The notes: generated by a model not told the origin, from the sequence alone. A DNA stretch of 64,000 nucleotides from Corynespora cassiicola (GCA_022059125.1 JAEUWY010000006.1:3658001-3722000), one strand, 5' to 3'; positions 1-13,291 are shown, numbered from the stretch's first letter. Made by a program: numbers and translations.

Positions 1-3000
1 AATAAATTTTAGTAACTATTAATTTTTACTAAATAAAATAATAAAGTACTTATAATAATATACTGTTAAGAACTTAAATTTAACGTTAAAAAAAAACTTA
101 TACGTTCTAAAGCTCAGCTCAACACGCTTAAATAACTTATAAATAAATCTATTAATATTAATTAGAAACTGTATAAATTATAAATAGAATTATACTAAAA
201 CCGGAACTTAAAATACAAATAACGTACTAAACTAAGCTATAGTAAAAAATACTATAACGCTAATACTGGTAAACGAGTTAAATATAAAGTAACGTATTTT
301 ACTTATAATATCTATAGTAACAAACTAATAGTTTTTAGTAATATTTAAAAAACAGAACAAAAAAGTAATAAAAAAAGAAATAATAAACTTAAAAGTAAAG
401 CTATAACTTGCTACGCGTGTGGAAAAACAGGCTATATTATAAAAAACTATTAATTAAAAAACAAAGTTATTTAACAGCTAAATATATTATAAACTATTTT
501 AGAGGACGAATCCGACGCAGACGATAAATAAAAAGTTATTATAAATAAATTTTATAAAATAGAATTTATCTGCAACAGCGAACTACTGCGAAACAGAAAA
601 ATAAAAAAAATTTTTAATTATATTTAGTATTAAAATAAAAGTACTTAGACGGAGTCTAGAAGTATCTTTAAAGAAGTTAAGTTTAAAAAATCTAGCTTTA
701 AGAAAAAAGAAGCTTTTCGCGAAGTATATAATTATAAAAACTATCTAAATAATACTAGTTATAAGTTTAAAAAAAACAGCGATAGCAGCACGTTACCTAA
801 ACTCACATAATTTAGAATAAATAAAAATTTTAAAAAAATATAAGAATTAGCTGAAGCTTTTAAAAAATACAGAAAAAATTTAATAAAAACGCCTGTATAG
901 TAGAAAAAATTACTTATAACGCGTAAACAGTTAAAAAAGTACTATAACTTAGATAAAAAAAACTAAGATCTAGAGGAACGCCGATAATAATATAGTTCTA
1001 AAATATAAAAATAAATTAATTAACTAGATTTAGAAATTAAATAGAGAGTTTTACTAAACTCTAACAGCGAACTAAATACAGTTCTAAGCTTTTTATAAAA
1101 CTAAAACACGTAAGAACTGTAATACTATCTAAACCTAAAAAATTTAAAATATATAAGCTACTTATAAATATTCTGCAGAAAAAACTAATACTAGATTTAT
1201 TACTTAAATAAAGTAGTAGCAGAATAGTTTTTAAAAAAACTACGCAAATATACGCAACAGTAGTTTAACTACAAAATATATATATATAACGCTTACTTAT
1301 AGAATAAATAATAAACGTAATATTTTTTTAGAATAAATAAAAACAAAGAACTTATAATAAATATGCTAGTTAATAGAAAATATACGTAAAATTTTTAGTA
1401 AATATACCTACACAAAAATTACAAACAATACTAAAATAAAAAACGCCTGTATAGATTTAGTAATAAGTTTTTTTTAAAACAGTATTTAGCGCTTAGAATT
1501 AACTTAAAGTATTATACGCTACTAACTTAGAGAACTTAGTTAAGCTATCTGTTAAGCTTAATAGATACTAAATAAAAATATTATTAGATATAAAAGTTTA
1601 GTGTAACTACTTTTTACAGTAGACTGTAAAGCGTAGTAAAATAAAAACATATACTTATAAGTAATTTTATTTCTTCTATATAGTAACAGAAAGAAAAATA
1701 CTAGAAAAAGTATTAATAAATTAAGAAGCTATAACTATTATAGACATCTAGAAACACTAGAAAGAGATTTTTTTTAATATTATAAGCACGGCTATCTACA
1801 ACGTTATTTTAGAACTTTTATAGTTTAGAAAGTATAACTTATATATTAACTAGGCAAGAAAAAAGCTTTCGTTTATAAAATATAATTACGCTATTATATT
1901 AGTACCTACGTATTAGCAGTATTTAATAGTAGATAAAATTACGCTAAATAATATAGGCAGTAAAAAATTAAATAAAATGCTTTTAAAAAGAAAAGTTAAC
2001 TTTACTAAATCTAATAAAAAGCTACTAAATAAAAAAGTAAAAGTTTTAGAAATAACTCGCGTAACTTTTAAAATTCCTAAAAAGTATAGTAAATAAAAAC
2101 TACTTTTTTAAAAAAAAGTAGACGATAAAGCGTTATTTAAATATTAGCTCTAGAACTATAAAATAGCTCTTTAAAAAAAAAAGTATCTAACTTTTAAGCC
2201 TATTTACAGTTTAACAGAAAAAGAACTTATATTATTATAAGTATATTTTAATAAAAACTTTAAAAAAGAATTTATACGTAAATTAACGTCAGAAACAGAA
2301 TATCTAATTATTTTTATTTTTAAAAAAGATAGATTTCTACAGTTATGTGTAGATTTTAGAAAATTTAATAACATTATAATTAAAAACAGATATCTACTAC
2401 TAAATATTTAGAAGTTTAAAAATAGATTATTTAAAATATAAATATTTATAGTTTTAAATTTTTAAGGCGCGTACAACTTAATACGTATAAAAAAAAATAA
2501 AAAATAAAAAACAGTATTCCGGACGCGGTATAAGCACTATAAATATTTTATAATACTATTTAGTTTTACTAACGCATCTGCGATATATTAGGCACTTATT
2601 AATAATATATTAAAAGTACACCTAAATATATTTGTTATCGTATATTTAAATAATATTTTAGTTTTTTTTAAAAACTTTAAGGAACACGTCCAGTACGTAT
2701 AAATAGTACTAAAATATTTAGAAAAAATAAAGCTACGACTTAAACTAAAAAAATATAAATTCTATAAAAAAAAAGTTAAATTTTTAAAATATATTATAGA
2801 AAGACACAGAGTTAAAATTAGTTTAAAAAAAATTAAAGTAGTTAAGAACTGGTTAACGCTAAAAAACGTTAAAAATATATAATTTTTTTTAGAATTCTGC
2901 AACTTTAATAGGCAGTTTATTAATTACTACTTAGAAAAGGCACTACTATTTACTAAATTAATAAGAAAAAATATACTATTTAAGTAGAATACAGACTAAT

Positions 3001-5891
3001 AATAAGCTTTTAAAATATTTAAAGAAGCAAGCATATTACTACCAGTTTTTATATTTTTTATTAGTAGAAAACTTTTACGCATAGAAACAGACGCATTAGA
3101 CCTAGTAATAAAAATATATATTAGTTAAAAAAAAATAAATAAATAGTATTTAATTATTTATTATTTAAAAAAGTTTAGCGGAGCTAAAAAAAACTACAAT
3201 ATTTATAATAAAAAATTACTTACTATTATAAACTTTTTTAAGTATTAAAGAATCTATACAGAAAGTTATTTAGAACTTACAGTATACTTAGATTATAAAA
3301 ACCTAATAATATTTACAATAACTAAACTATTAGACTAATAATATACTAGATAGAGTAAAAAACTAAAACAGTATAAATTTAAAATTATCTATATACTAAA
3401 TAAAAAAAATAGAAAAGCAGATACTTTAAATTAAAAAATAGATATTACAGAAACTAAGTTAATAAATAAAGCTGCTATTTTTAAGTAAGCGCTAAACAGC
3501 ACTTTAAAGCCAGCACACAGTATTAATTTTATTATAATAGTATATTAATAAGTACTAAAAAAACTTTACTAAACTATTATTTAGTAGTATTACGAAAATT
3601 TGTTGTACAGACACCTAAGTATTAAATAAATAATTAAACTAATATAACAAATGTACGATATTTTTAGATTAAAAAACAAAGTAACAAAGTTTATTAAAAA
3701 ATATATAATATATTAGAAAAACAAGTACAGTATACACGCTTAATATAGAGAACTATAAGCTGTAAAAATACTAAATAAACTTTAAACAGATATTACTATA
3801 AACTTTATTACCGGACTACTAACGTTTTATAACTTAGTTTTTAAAGTACTTTATAATACTATTTTAGTAGTTATAGATAGATTTACGAAATACGTAGAAA
3901 TAATTTTATTTAAAAATAACTATACTGCGCTAAAACTAGTACAGATTATTTTAAATTGCGTAGTTAGGTATTATAAATTACTTTAATTAATTATTAGTAA
4001 TAGAGATAAACTTTTTATATTAAACTACTAGACGATACTAATATTAGCTATCAGAATTAAAAGAAAATTATTAATAGTATACTACTTATAAACAGACGGT
4101 TAAATAGAAAGAATAAATTAAACTATAAAAATATATTTACGGATATATAGCAACTAAAAACAGAATAATTAGATATTACTACTACTTATAGCATAACTTA
4201 TATTTAATAATAAAAAATTAGTAATAATAAAGTAATTTTTTTATTACGTATTACACGGAACACATCTAAATCTTCTATTACTAAAAATTAAAAAAAAACA
4301 AATTAAGCTAGTTATAAATTAAGTAATAAATAAATTAAAAAAATTATAAAAACTTTATAAATAATTACAGAAAAATATTAAGACAGCATAACATAAAACT
4401 ATTTTTTATACTAATTAGAAACGAAAAATAGCATCTTAGCTAAAAAAAAAAGATAAAATATATTTTTTTATAAAAAACTTTTAAATAATATAACTAAGTA
4501 AAAAATTAGATTACGTTAAGGTCGGACTATTTTTAATTCTAAAACGAAAAAAACTAGTTAACTATAAACTCTAACTCTCTGCTAATACTAGAATATATTT
4601 AGTATTCTATATATTATTATTAGAATCTGCTAACGCCGAAATATTAGTCTAAAAACACTTCTATTATAAAATAGAAAAAGAAGTTAAATTTAAAGTAGAA
4701 GCGCTAGTAAGCTACTACAAAATAAAATAAAATAAATTCTGTAATACTTACTTCGCACAGAAATAGTTAGTTAAATAAAAAAAATATCTAGATTTAGAAA
4801 ATACTTAGAAACTAAAATAAAATCTAAAGAACTGTTAGCAACTACTTAAAAAAAGCTAAAAATAAAATTACTTTTACTACTACATAAAAGTAGTTAAAAA
4901 AAACATACCTAAAAAAAAGTAATATATTATATATAACTAAATATTTAAGGACTAGCAGACGATACGGGTACTTTCTAAAAGTTATTAAAAAAACTTTTAA
5001 TAGCGTTCTAAGTGCTTAGAAAAAAATTAAAAGTAAAACTTTTAGAAAAATTATTAAAAGTAAAAACTTTAAATAACGCTTTGTGTTTCCGCTGCTTTTA
5101 TTTTTTTAAATTTTATTCTTTTACTAATATAGCTTTTTCCGCACAATAATTAAGTAAGTTTATCTATTAATAAAGCTGTTTTTTTTTAGCTCTTGCTATC
5201 TGCAAATTTTTTAAAGTTTATTTATATATTTTTACAGCTGTATTCTACGCTTTATACAACTTTTTTATCTGTTATTATAATTTTTTTTTTTTTTAGTAAA
5301 ATGCTAAAACTTAAACTAAGTAATATAAATATTACACCGCTGCCCGCAATACAGATACTTACTATATTTTTTAAAATAAATATATATTTTATACACTTAT
5401 TTATACTTTACGTAAGTTAAATACTTTTAAACTATAACTTTTTCTACAGCTTTAATAAAATCAGCTAAATAATAACAGCGGACAGTACTAAAAACTGTTA
5501 GTATTTTAGGTATTATTATAAAAATAGGTAGTAACAAAGAAAACCCGCGCGTTATATATTAGCTTAAAAAACTAAGCTAGGCTAGAAAGAGAATAGTATT
5601 ATAAGCTATAAACGTAGATTAATAACAGAGCTGATAGAGTTGTACTGCTATAGCTAGTTACGTAATATACTTAGTTAATTAGTCTGCTTAGTAGTACTGA
5701 GTAACTAAACAGTACTAAGCAGAAGCTTTAGGCATATATATATAGTTTATATAATTATACTTTATAATTATATTTACTTTGTTAGTAAATCTATTATTTA
5801 GAATTAACTATTAATTTATTATACTCTATTACTAACACGGAGACTTATATAGTATATCACACATCGTTTTACTTACGTAACTCTACTAGTA
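1..5891 (+). mobile_element. RIP-degraded Ty3/Gypsy chromovirus, 5' end outside the window
   Basis: Plus-strand conceptual translation, read through many stops, shows the Gypsy order. A gag zinc knuckle at ~409-452 has C-x2-C-x4-Y-x4-Y, where His and the last Cys have become Tyr. Reverse transcriptase lies at ~2240-2930, with LCVDFRK and YLNNILVF (YLDDILVF with Asp to Asn). RNase H lies at ~3040-3440 (IETDA near its start, RKADTLN at its end). Integrase lies at ~3560-4300 (TDITINFITGL, VVIDRFTKYVE). A chromodomain-like tail at ~4660-4850 reads LVK*KKYLDLENT with Trp turned to stop. Order RT-RNaseH-IN plus the chromodomain places it in the chromovirus branch of Ty3/Gypsy. All frames are broken, so it is inactive. 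The 5' LTR lies left of the window. Confidence 0.9.
5496..5891 (+). repeat. Probable 3' LTR of the first Gypsy element
   Basis: The stretch begins with TG right after the last coding remnants and ends in ..CTACTAGTA, which would be ..CA before RIP. The flanking single-copy-like DNA (the 71-bp direct repeat) starts immediately after. No second copy exists in the window for comparison, so the boundaries are inferred. Confidence 0.45.
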
Positions 5892-5962
5892 CTTATCTCT
5901 AAAAATTAACCTAAGCAGCTACTTGCTTTTTAGCCTCGCTTATAGCCTGTAGCACAGCCTTA
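5892..5962 (+). repeat. Left copy of a 71-bp direct repeat flanking the Tc1 nest
   Basis: It matches 13080-13150 in the same orientation, sharing the block CCTAAGCAGCTACTTGCT and the following TAGCCTCGCTTATAGCCTGT. The few differences are C-to-T and G-to-A changes in this copy (for example GAGAATC to AAAAATT). It sits between the Gypsy LTR end and a truncated Tc1 copy. Its origin is unknown: it could be genomic DNA duplicated when the nest formed, or part of an unrecognised repeat. Confidence 0.8.
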
Positions 5963-6252
5963 ATACTAGTCTATAAACTAATTAGTATTTATATTAATTT
6001 TATAATTTAATATTTAATTAAATTTATTTAATTAAATAAAAAATTTAAGTAAAAAAGTAAAAAAAAGTATATAATCTAACCGGGTTTTATTTGTTTTTTA
6101 AGAAAAGTTTTAATACTTTTTATATATAATCTATATTATTAAAGTTATTTTTAAAATTAAGTGTTTTAATAAATACTAATTCTTATCTTCCTTCTATCTA
6201 AGTAGCTCTTTATACTAATATAATAATATCTTAAGCTATAATTTAATTAGTA

Positions 6253-8385
6253 CAGAGGGGTGACATTAAAAAAAAACCAAAAAAAAAGTTATACTTTTTA
6301 AACTAGTATAACTCTGTAACTAGACCAGCTATTAAAATAAAAGAAAATTAATTTTGAAGAGATTTAGAGGCTTTAATTTTGTAATAAAAAAAATACATAG
6401 CTTATATAATATTTATTACTTAGAAATTTAAAGTAAAAGTATAGTAAAAAAAAGTATAAAATTAAAACCTAATTTATTTTTTATTTTAAAAATTATTAAA
6501 ACTTTTTATTTCACGCTAACTAAATTTAGTTTAGTATATATTACGTAAGCAAAAAACTAGAGCTAGAAATTAAGTTAAATATTAAAAAAATTAAATTTAA
6601 AAAAAAAGTTTTGCTTATATAAGCACTAATTACATAATAATAAACTAGTTAAATTAGTACATAAATAAATATTTTAGAAAAAAAAATTCTGAATCTCTAT
6701 TTCCTCTGAACAAAGACAAGATGGAACCTCAATTTTCAGACTATGAAGAAAAAGTTAATCTTTTATTAAAAGCCAATACACCTATTATAACTATTTCTAA
6801 TATATTAAATAAAAATAAAACAAGTATTAAAAATACTATACAAAGAATAAATAAAAAAAATAAATTATTTAATAGCTTAAAAAAAGAAAGAAATTAAGAT
6901 AAAATTAAGCTATTTAAAAGAGATAAAAGAATTATTAATAGGGATTTAATTAAAAGCCCGAAAAAAACAAATAAAAGAATATTACTAGAAAATAATATAA
7001 AAATATCTAAAAGAAGCTTACAAAGATATTTAAAAGAAGAAAATTAGAGTATAAATATTAGTACTAAAAAGCCGTATTTAAATAAAAAAAAAGCTGAAAT
7101 AAGATTAAAATACGCAAAAAAACAATTAAAAAATTTAGAAAATATAAATTTAAATAAAATTATATTTTCTGATGAGTCAGCAATAGAAAGAGGCTTAGGT
7201 TCTAGACAGGAATATATAAGAAAAAAGAGAAATAAGAGAGTAGGAGCTGAATTAGCTTTTATAAAATCAAATTGTAAGTAAAAAAAAAAATTAAAAAAAT
7301 TAAAATTAATTAAAAATTAATTACAATTTTTTAATTTAATTACTTTTTTAAAAAAATTAATACTAATTAAATTATAGCTCGAGATATTGTTATATCAGTA
7401 TAGAGAGCTATTTGGATAGGAGGAAAATCAGAATTAGTGTTTATTAAAACACCTAATTCTAAAAATAACTTTAATAATACGGATTATATATAAAAAGTAT
7501 TAAAACTTATTATTAAAAAACAAATAAAACCCGGTTAGTTTATATACCTTTTTTTTATTTTTAAAAATAAAATAAATATATTTAATTAATATATTTATAA
7601 AAATTTTAAATTTTAAAATTAAAATTAATACTAACTAGTTTATAGACTGGAAATTTTAATAAGATAATTCAAAAATTTATACAGCTAAACCAGTTTTAAA
7701 ATGGTTTAGAAGAAATAAAATTGAATTATTTGAACATCCAGCTTATAGCCCAGACTTAGCACCTATAGAAAATATCTGGGCTATATTAAAAAATAATTTA
7801 AAAAAATTAAATCCTAATTTATTAGGTAAAAAAAATAATAAAAAAGATAATACTTTATTTATAAACGCTATAAATAAAGAATGGAATTTAATTCCACAAA
7901 AAATAATAGATAATTGTATATTATCTTTACCTAGACGTTGGGAGGCAGTTAATAAAGCTAACGGGTATTATACAAAATATTAATAATTTGATTAATTATT
8001 AATATATTTATATAATTTAATTTTTGAAAAAAAAAATTCTACTATTAAATCTTTTTTTAAAAAAATAAAAAAGATATTTTTAAAAAAAGACCACAAGTAT
8101 ATACTGTATACAACTTTAAAATAATAAAATAAAAAATAAAAATTTTACGCTAGAAAAAAAATAAATCAGCTTTTAAGTTTGCATTTTTTTTTACTATACT
8201 TTTACTTTAAATTTCTAAGTAATAAATATTATATAAGCTATGTATTTTTTTTATTACAAAATTAAATCCTCTAAATCTCTTCAAAATTAATTTTCTTTTA
8301 TTTTAATAGCTGGTCTAGTTACAGAGTTATACTAGTTTAAAAAGTATAACTTTTTTTTTGGTTTTTTTTTAATGTCACCCCTCTG
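6253..8385 (+). mobile_element. Tc1/mariner element A, complete ends, least RIP-damaged copy
   Basis: The ends are CAGAGGGGTGACATT and its complement AATGTCACCCCTCTG, flanked by TA on both sides (6251-6252, 8386-8387), the expected Tc1/mariner target duplication. The terminal inverted repeats are long (~220 bp), total length 2133 bp. It lies inside element B and is therefore younger. It retains far more C and G than its neighbours, for example an intact stretch encoding SPDLAPIENIW. It carries a transposase pseudogene, listed separately. Confidence 0.9.
6721..7983 (+). pseudogene. Tc1-like DDE transposase pseudogene of element A
   Basis: It starts at ATG 6721 (MEPQFSDYEEKV) with an N-terminal helix-turn-helix-like region. 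The DDE catalytic core shows IIFSDESAIERG (first Asp), a DNS motif (second Asp) followed by PVLKWFR, and HPAYSPDLAPIENIW (third acidic position). Two introns are recognisable: ~7274-7377 (GTAAGT..TAG) and ~7534-7645 (GTTAGT..TAG); frame resumes after each. Several in-frame stops, such as TAA TAA in place of two Gln codons just before DNS, are typical RIP products. The reading runs to a TAA at 7981-7983. The protein would be non-functional as it stands, but this is the best template for the family in the window. Confidence 0.85.
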
Positions 8386-9573
8386 TACTAATTTTTTTAA
8401 AAATCTAATTAATTTAAAAAATTATAATTAATTTTTAATTAATTTTAATTTTTTAATTTTTTTTTTAGTTTATAATTTAATTTCATAAAAGCTAATTCAG
8501 CTTCTACTCTTTTTTTTTTATATATATTTCGGTCTAGAACTTAGGTTTTTTTCTATTACTTACTTATTAGAAAATATAATTTTATTTAAATTTAAATTTT
8601 TTAAATTTTTTAAATTTATTTTAGCTTTTCTTTTATTTAAATACAGTTTTTTAGTACTAATATATATACTATAATTTTTCTTTTTTAAATATCTTTATAA
8701 GTTTTTTTTAAATATTTTTATATTATTTTCTAGTGATAATTTTTTATTTGTTTTTTTTAGAGCTTTTAATTAAACCCCTATTAATAATTCTTTTATCTCT
8801 TTTAATTAGCTTAATTTTATCTTAATTTCTTTCTTTTTTTAAGCTATTAAATAATTTATTTTTTTATTTGTTTTTTATATAGTATTTTTAATACTTATTT
8901 TATTTTTATTTAATATATAAAAAATAGTTATAATAGGTGTATTAGCCTTTAATTAAAAAATTAACTTTTTCTTTATAGTTTAAAAATTAAGATTCTATCT
9001 TATTTTTATTTAGAAAAAATAGAGATTTAGATTTCTATTTCTAAAATATTTATTTCTATGCTAATTTAACTAGTGAATTATTATATAATTAGTAATTATA
9101 TAAGCAAAACTTTATTTTTTAAACTTTATTTTTTTAATGTTTAATTAAATATCTAGCTCTAGTTTTTTACTTACGTAATATAGACTAATTCTAATTAAAA
9201 TAGTATAAACAAAAAAGTTTAAATAATGTTTTAAATAAAAAATAAATCAGCTTTCAAATTTATACGTTTTTTTACTATACCTTTACTTTAAATTATAAAG
9301 TAATAAATATTACATAAGTTATATATTATTTTTATTATAAAAGAAACAATTCTAATTCTCTTTAAAACTTTTTTTTTTTTATTTTAATAGCTAGTCTAGT
9401 TAAAAAGTTATTAATGTTTAAAAATTGCTATTTTTTAGAGGGAGTTTTTTTCGTGTCACCCTACTGTAGAAGTATTATAAATATAACTAGTATGTGCTAG
9501 AGCAGTTAGAAAATACGCCGTTTATTTATATACACCGCTCGCTTATAGAATACATGAACTATAATTATAACTA

Positions 9574-9615
9574 ATATAAAAGATAAGCGAGTCGGACAGA
9601 TAAGCGAGTCGGATA
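9574..9615 (+). repeat. Pogo/Fot-like terminus with two AAGCGAGTCGG units
   Basis: After a TA dinucleotide the sequence reads ATATAAAAGATAAGCGAGTC, then a second AAGCGAGTCGG exactly 17 bases after the first. The same two-unit arrangement forms the ends of the element at 28683-30531. No transposase is recognisable next to it, so this is probably an orphan end. Confidence 0.5.
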
Positions 9616-9856
9616 CTTAATATTAAATATTTATATAAAACTTTAAAACTAAATAACTCTTTACTTATAATAGCTATTAAAATAAAAATTTAATATTTAA
9701 AAAGCTAGGATTTATAGCTTTTAATAAATATCAATTATTTACTTATAAGCCTACTAATTTTAAATTTATTCAGTTTTAAAGTTTATAAAAGGTAGTATTA
9801 GTTTAGTTAATATATAACCTTTAAATAGCTATAATAAATTATAATATATTTTTTAA

Positions 9857-10356
9857 AAATTAATTAAATATATATTAATATTTTAGATTTATTATTATAG
9901 TATACAGGTTTTATTTTAGTATAGTTTATTTAGTTTAGTTTAATAATGTAAAAAAAATCTAATTTTTAGTTTATACGCTATATATTTAATTTAAAACTTT
10001 TAAAAGTACTTTAAGTTTAATATATTTTATACTAAAAAACTATTTTAGAAATTTCTTTAAAAAAAGAGTTAGAATAAGTATTTTATATAAGTAAATATAT
10101 ATTACTAAAATATACTTTTAATTTAATACTTAATTTTAGTATTTATTTTTAAAAAATATTTTAATTCTAATAATAATTTATAGTATTTACGTTATAATAA
10201 ATTTAAATTCTTTAAAAAACTACTATTATTTAAAAGTTAAATTATATAAACTATTTTTAAGTAATATATTAGAATAAACTAAATAAACTATACTAAAATA
10301 AAACCTGTATACTATAATAGTAAATCTAAAATATTAATATATATTTAATTAATTTA
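9857..10356. mobile_element. 500-bp MITE-like element with ~87-bp terminal inverted repeats
   Basis: The left arm (9857-9943) and right arm (10270-10356) are near-perfect reverse complements, including GTATACAGGTTTTATTTTAG and its complement. The interior is AT-rich with no coding signal. The right arm abuts a Tc1-type terminal repeat whose outer part is missing, so the element may have inserted there. A clear target duplication is not visible. Confidence 0.65.
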
Positions 10357-12313
10357 AGCTTATATAATCTTTTAAATGTTTTAAAAAGCTTTAAATATAC
10401 AGTAAAAAAAAGTTTAAATTTTTATACGCGGTAATTTTTTTTTTAATTTTTTTTAAAACTTTTTATTTTATACTAACTAAACTTAGCTTTATTTATATTA
10501 CGTAAGCAAGAAACTAGAGCTAAAGCTGTAATTTAGTATTAAAAAAATTAAAATTAAAAAATAAAGGTTTGCTTATATAAGTACTAATTATATAATAATA
10601 AACTAGTTAAATTAGTATATAAATAAATATTTTAGAAATAAAAATCTGAACCTCTATTTTTTCTAAATAAAAGTTAAATAAAATCTTAATTTACAGACTA
10701 TAAAAAAAAAATTTTTTTATATAAAGTAAATACTTTAATTAAAAATGTATTTTTTATTTTAAATAAATTTATTACTAGTATTTATAATACTATATTTTAA
10801 ATTAATTAAAAAAATAAACTTTTTATTAGTTTAAAAAGAGATAAAAATTAGAATAAAATTAAACTATTAAAAAGAGAAAAAAAAATTATTAATAGAGATT
10901 TAATTAAAAGCTCTAAAATAATAAATAAAATTTTTTATTTAAAAATAATTTAAATAAATCTAAAAAAAGTTTCTAAAGATTTTTTTTAAAAAAAAATACA
11001 GTACAAATATTACTAGTAAAAAACTTTTTTTAAATAAAAAAAGTAAAAATAAAACTAGAATATAAAAAAAAAATTAAAAATATAAAAAATATGAATTTAA
11101 ATAAAATTATATTTTCTAATAAGTTAGTAATAGAAAAAGGTCTAGGTTCTAGACAGAAATATATTAGAAAAAAGAGAAATAAAAGTATAGAAGCTGAATT
11201 AGCTTCTATAAAATCTAATTATAAGTAAAAAAAAAATTAAAAAAATAAAATTGATTAAAAATTAATTATAATTTTTTAATTTTATCACTTTTTAAAATAT
11301 TTAATACTAATTAAATTATAGCTTAAAATATTGTTATATTAGTATAGAAAGCTATTTAGATAGAAAGAAAATCAGAACTAGTATTTATTAAAATACTTAA
11401 TTTTAAAAATAACTTTTATAATACAGATTATATATAAAAAGTATTAAAACTTATTATTAAAAAACAAATAAAACCCGGTTAGTTTATATATCTTTTTTAA
11501 TTTTTTTATTAAATTTAATATTTAATTAAATAAATTTTTATTATTTATTAAATTATAAAATTAATGTAAATACTAATTAGTTTATAGACTGGATATTTTA
11601 ATAAAATAATTCAAAAATCTATACAGCTAAACCAGTTTTAAATTAGTTTTAAAAAAATTAAATTAATTTTTTTTAAACATCCTCTTTATAGCCCAGACTT
11701 AGCTTCTATTAAAAATATCTGGGCTTTATTAAAAAATGCTTTAAATAAATAAAGAACTAATTTATTAAGTAAAGAAAATAATATTAAAAGTATTAATTTA
11801 TTTAAAAGAGCTATAATTAAAGAGTGAAATTTAATTCTACAGGAAATAATAGATAATTATATATTTTTTTACTTAGACGTTATAAAGCAGTTATAGGCGC
11901 TAATAAATATTATACTAAATATTAATAATTTATTATTTATTAATTTATTTTAAAAAAACAAAATTTTTAATTTTTTTTTAATTTTTGTTTTTTTTAGATA
12001 ATAAATTTATATTTTCTTTTTATATAATTACATGCTATTAATAGGTTTTTTTTAAAAAAAAAAACTAGAAATTATACGCTAGAAAAAAAATTAAAACGTA
12101 TTAAAATTTAAACTTTTTTTAACTTTCTATTTACAGTTTTTAAAACATTTAAAAAATTATATAAGCTTTTTTTTTAAAAAAATTTTTCTATTGTATTTGT
12201 AAATTTCTCTAACTTTTCTTTTTTTTTTTTTAAACAGCTGTTTTAAATAAAAAGCTATACAAGTTTAAAAAGTACGATTTTTTTATACACTTTTTTTTAA
12301 TGTCACCCCTCTG
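10357..12313 (+). mobile_element. Tc1/mariner element C, heavily RIP-degraded
   Basis: It aligns throughout with element A, including the transposase start region (~10690), the first-Asp region (~11110), the first intron (GTAAGT at ~11224) and the GCCCAGACTTAGCTTCTATT segment (~11690). The 3' end is AATGTCACCCCTCTG followed by TA (12314-12315). The outer part of the 5' terminal repeat is missing where the MITE-like element lies. Its 3' terminal repeat is a distinct subtype (..AAAAAGTACGATTTTTT..) from that of A. Confidence 0.85.
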
Positions 12314-12789
12314 TAATAATAAAATAGAAACAGAAAAAAAAACTTTATAATAGCTTTATTAGACATTTAAAATAAAAATTATAACTTTAATAAATAATAA
12401 ATAATTTTAATTTTAAAAATATTTTAAAAAAAACTTAATTTTTTTCTACTTTTCTAAATTTTATTTTAGCTTTTTTTTTAAAAAAAAAAAAAAAAAAAAA
12501 TTAATAATAAACTTTATATAATTTTTAATTTAATTAATTTTTTAAAATACTATTATTTAATAAATTAGAGTAATTTTAATAGTAAAATTTAAGTATTTAT
12601 AACTAATTTCTAATAAAACAAGTTTTTTTTTTCTAAATTGCTAGTATAAAGTATTACTAGAAATAAAAACAAAAAACTAAAATTAGTAATTTATAATATA
12701 TTACTTAGTAATATAATTTTTTTTTAAAAAAAAATTAATTTTTAATTTATTAATTTTCTTAACATAAAAGTTATTTTAAAAAAATAATA

Positions 12790-13077
12790 ATAGCTATCTA
12801 CTATATATAGCTTTACTTTAAAAAAATAAAAAATAAGAATTATACGCTAGAACAATGATAATAGCGCTGTTAAATTTTTTTTTTTTACTATTACTTTAAT
12901 AGATTTTTTAAAGCTATAAAAATTATATAAGCTATTAAAATTACTTATATTATATAAACTGTTTATAAAACTCTATAAAAATAATTTTTATTGTTTTAAT
13001 AGATATTAAAATTAAAAAGTTATATTAGTTTAAAAAGTATAAGAAAAAAGTTGGTTTTTTTTAATGTCACCCCTCTG
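12790..13077 (+). mobile_element. Tc1/mariner 3' terminal fragment (element D)
   Basis: It contains the conserved sub-terminal TTATACGCTAGAA (12842 region) and ends TTAATGTCACCCCTCTG followed by TA (13078-13079). Upstream (12316-12790) is AT-rich filler with no readable transposase. The right-hand copy of the 71-bp direct repeat begins directly after it. Confidence 0.75.
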
Positions 13078-13079
13078 TA

Positions 13080-13150
13080 CTTATTTCTGAGAATCAACCT
13101 AAGCAGCTACTTGCTCTCTAGCCTCGCTTATAGCCTGTAGCACAGCCTTA
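13080..13150 (+). repeat. Right copy of the 71-bp direct repeat
   Basis: It is the partner of 5892-5962 and less RIP-mutated (retains GAGAATC and CTCTCT). It marks the left edge of a normal-composition island that holds the SDR gene. Confidence 0.8.
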
Positions 13151-13158
13151 ACAAGAGG

Positions 13159-13195
13159 GTAGCGACTCGCTTGTAGTAGCGACTCGCTTGTGGTT
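13159..13195 (-). repeat. Tandem AGCGACTCGCTTGT, pogo-like terminus in reverse orientation
   Basis: Two AGCGACTCGCTTGT units lie 17 bases apart and are followed by a TA. In reverse complement this is the same bipartite AAGCGAGTCG layout as at 9574 and 28683. It could be the right end of an older element whose other end is the 9574 terminus, or a stand-alone remnant. Confidence 0.4.
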
Positions 13196-13291
13196 TACGT
13201 TAAAGCAGTAAAACATCAAGAACTTTGCTTTTTTAAGTAGAAGTATTTACGTATCTATTATAGAGACATAGCTTTTCTCAATGTGTTAAGC

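Larger units (their letters stand above)
5965..9466 (-). mobile_element. Tc1/mariner element B, minus strand, 3'-truncated and split by element A
   Basis: Reverse-complement sequence on both sides of element A (5965-6250 and 8388-9466) matches the transposase region of A. The right end is a terminal inverted repeat ending GTGTCACCCTACTG followed by TA. The left end stops inside the second intron/third exon boundary of the transposase, so the 3' third of the gene is missing. The TIR is a different subtype from A: it carries a motif rich in TTTTTTAGAGGGAG, shared with the copies at 16.5 kb and 23-26 kb. No open frame remains. Confidence 0.8.

Noticed and set aside
5193..5420. 75-codon plus-strand frame in AT-rich DNA
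   Set aside because: Phe/Ile/Leu-rich low-complexity translation between the Gypsy coding remnants and its LTR; chance frame.
5496..13291. The 71-bp direct repeat considered as LTRs of one element
   Set aside because: The copies lie outside the recognisable element ends and the DNA between them is Tc1 nest, with no retroelement gene between them.
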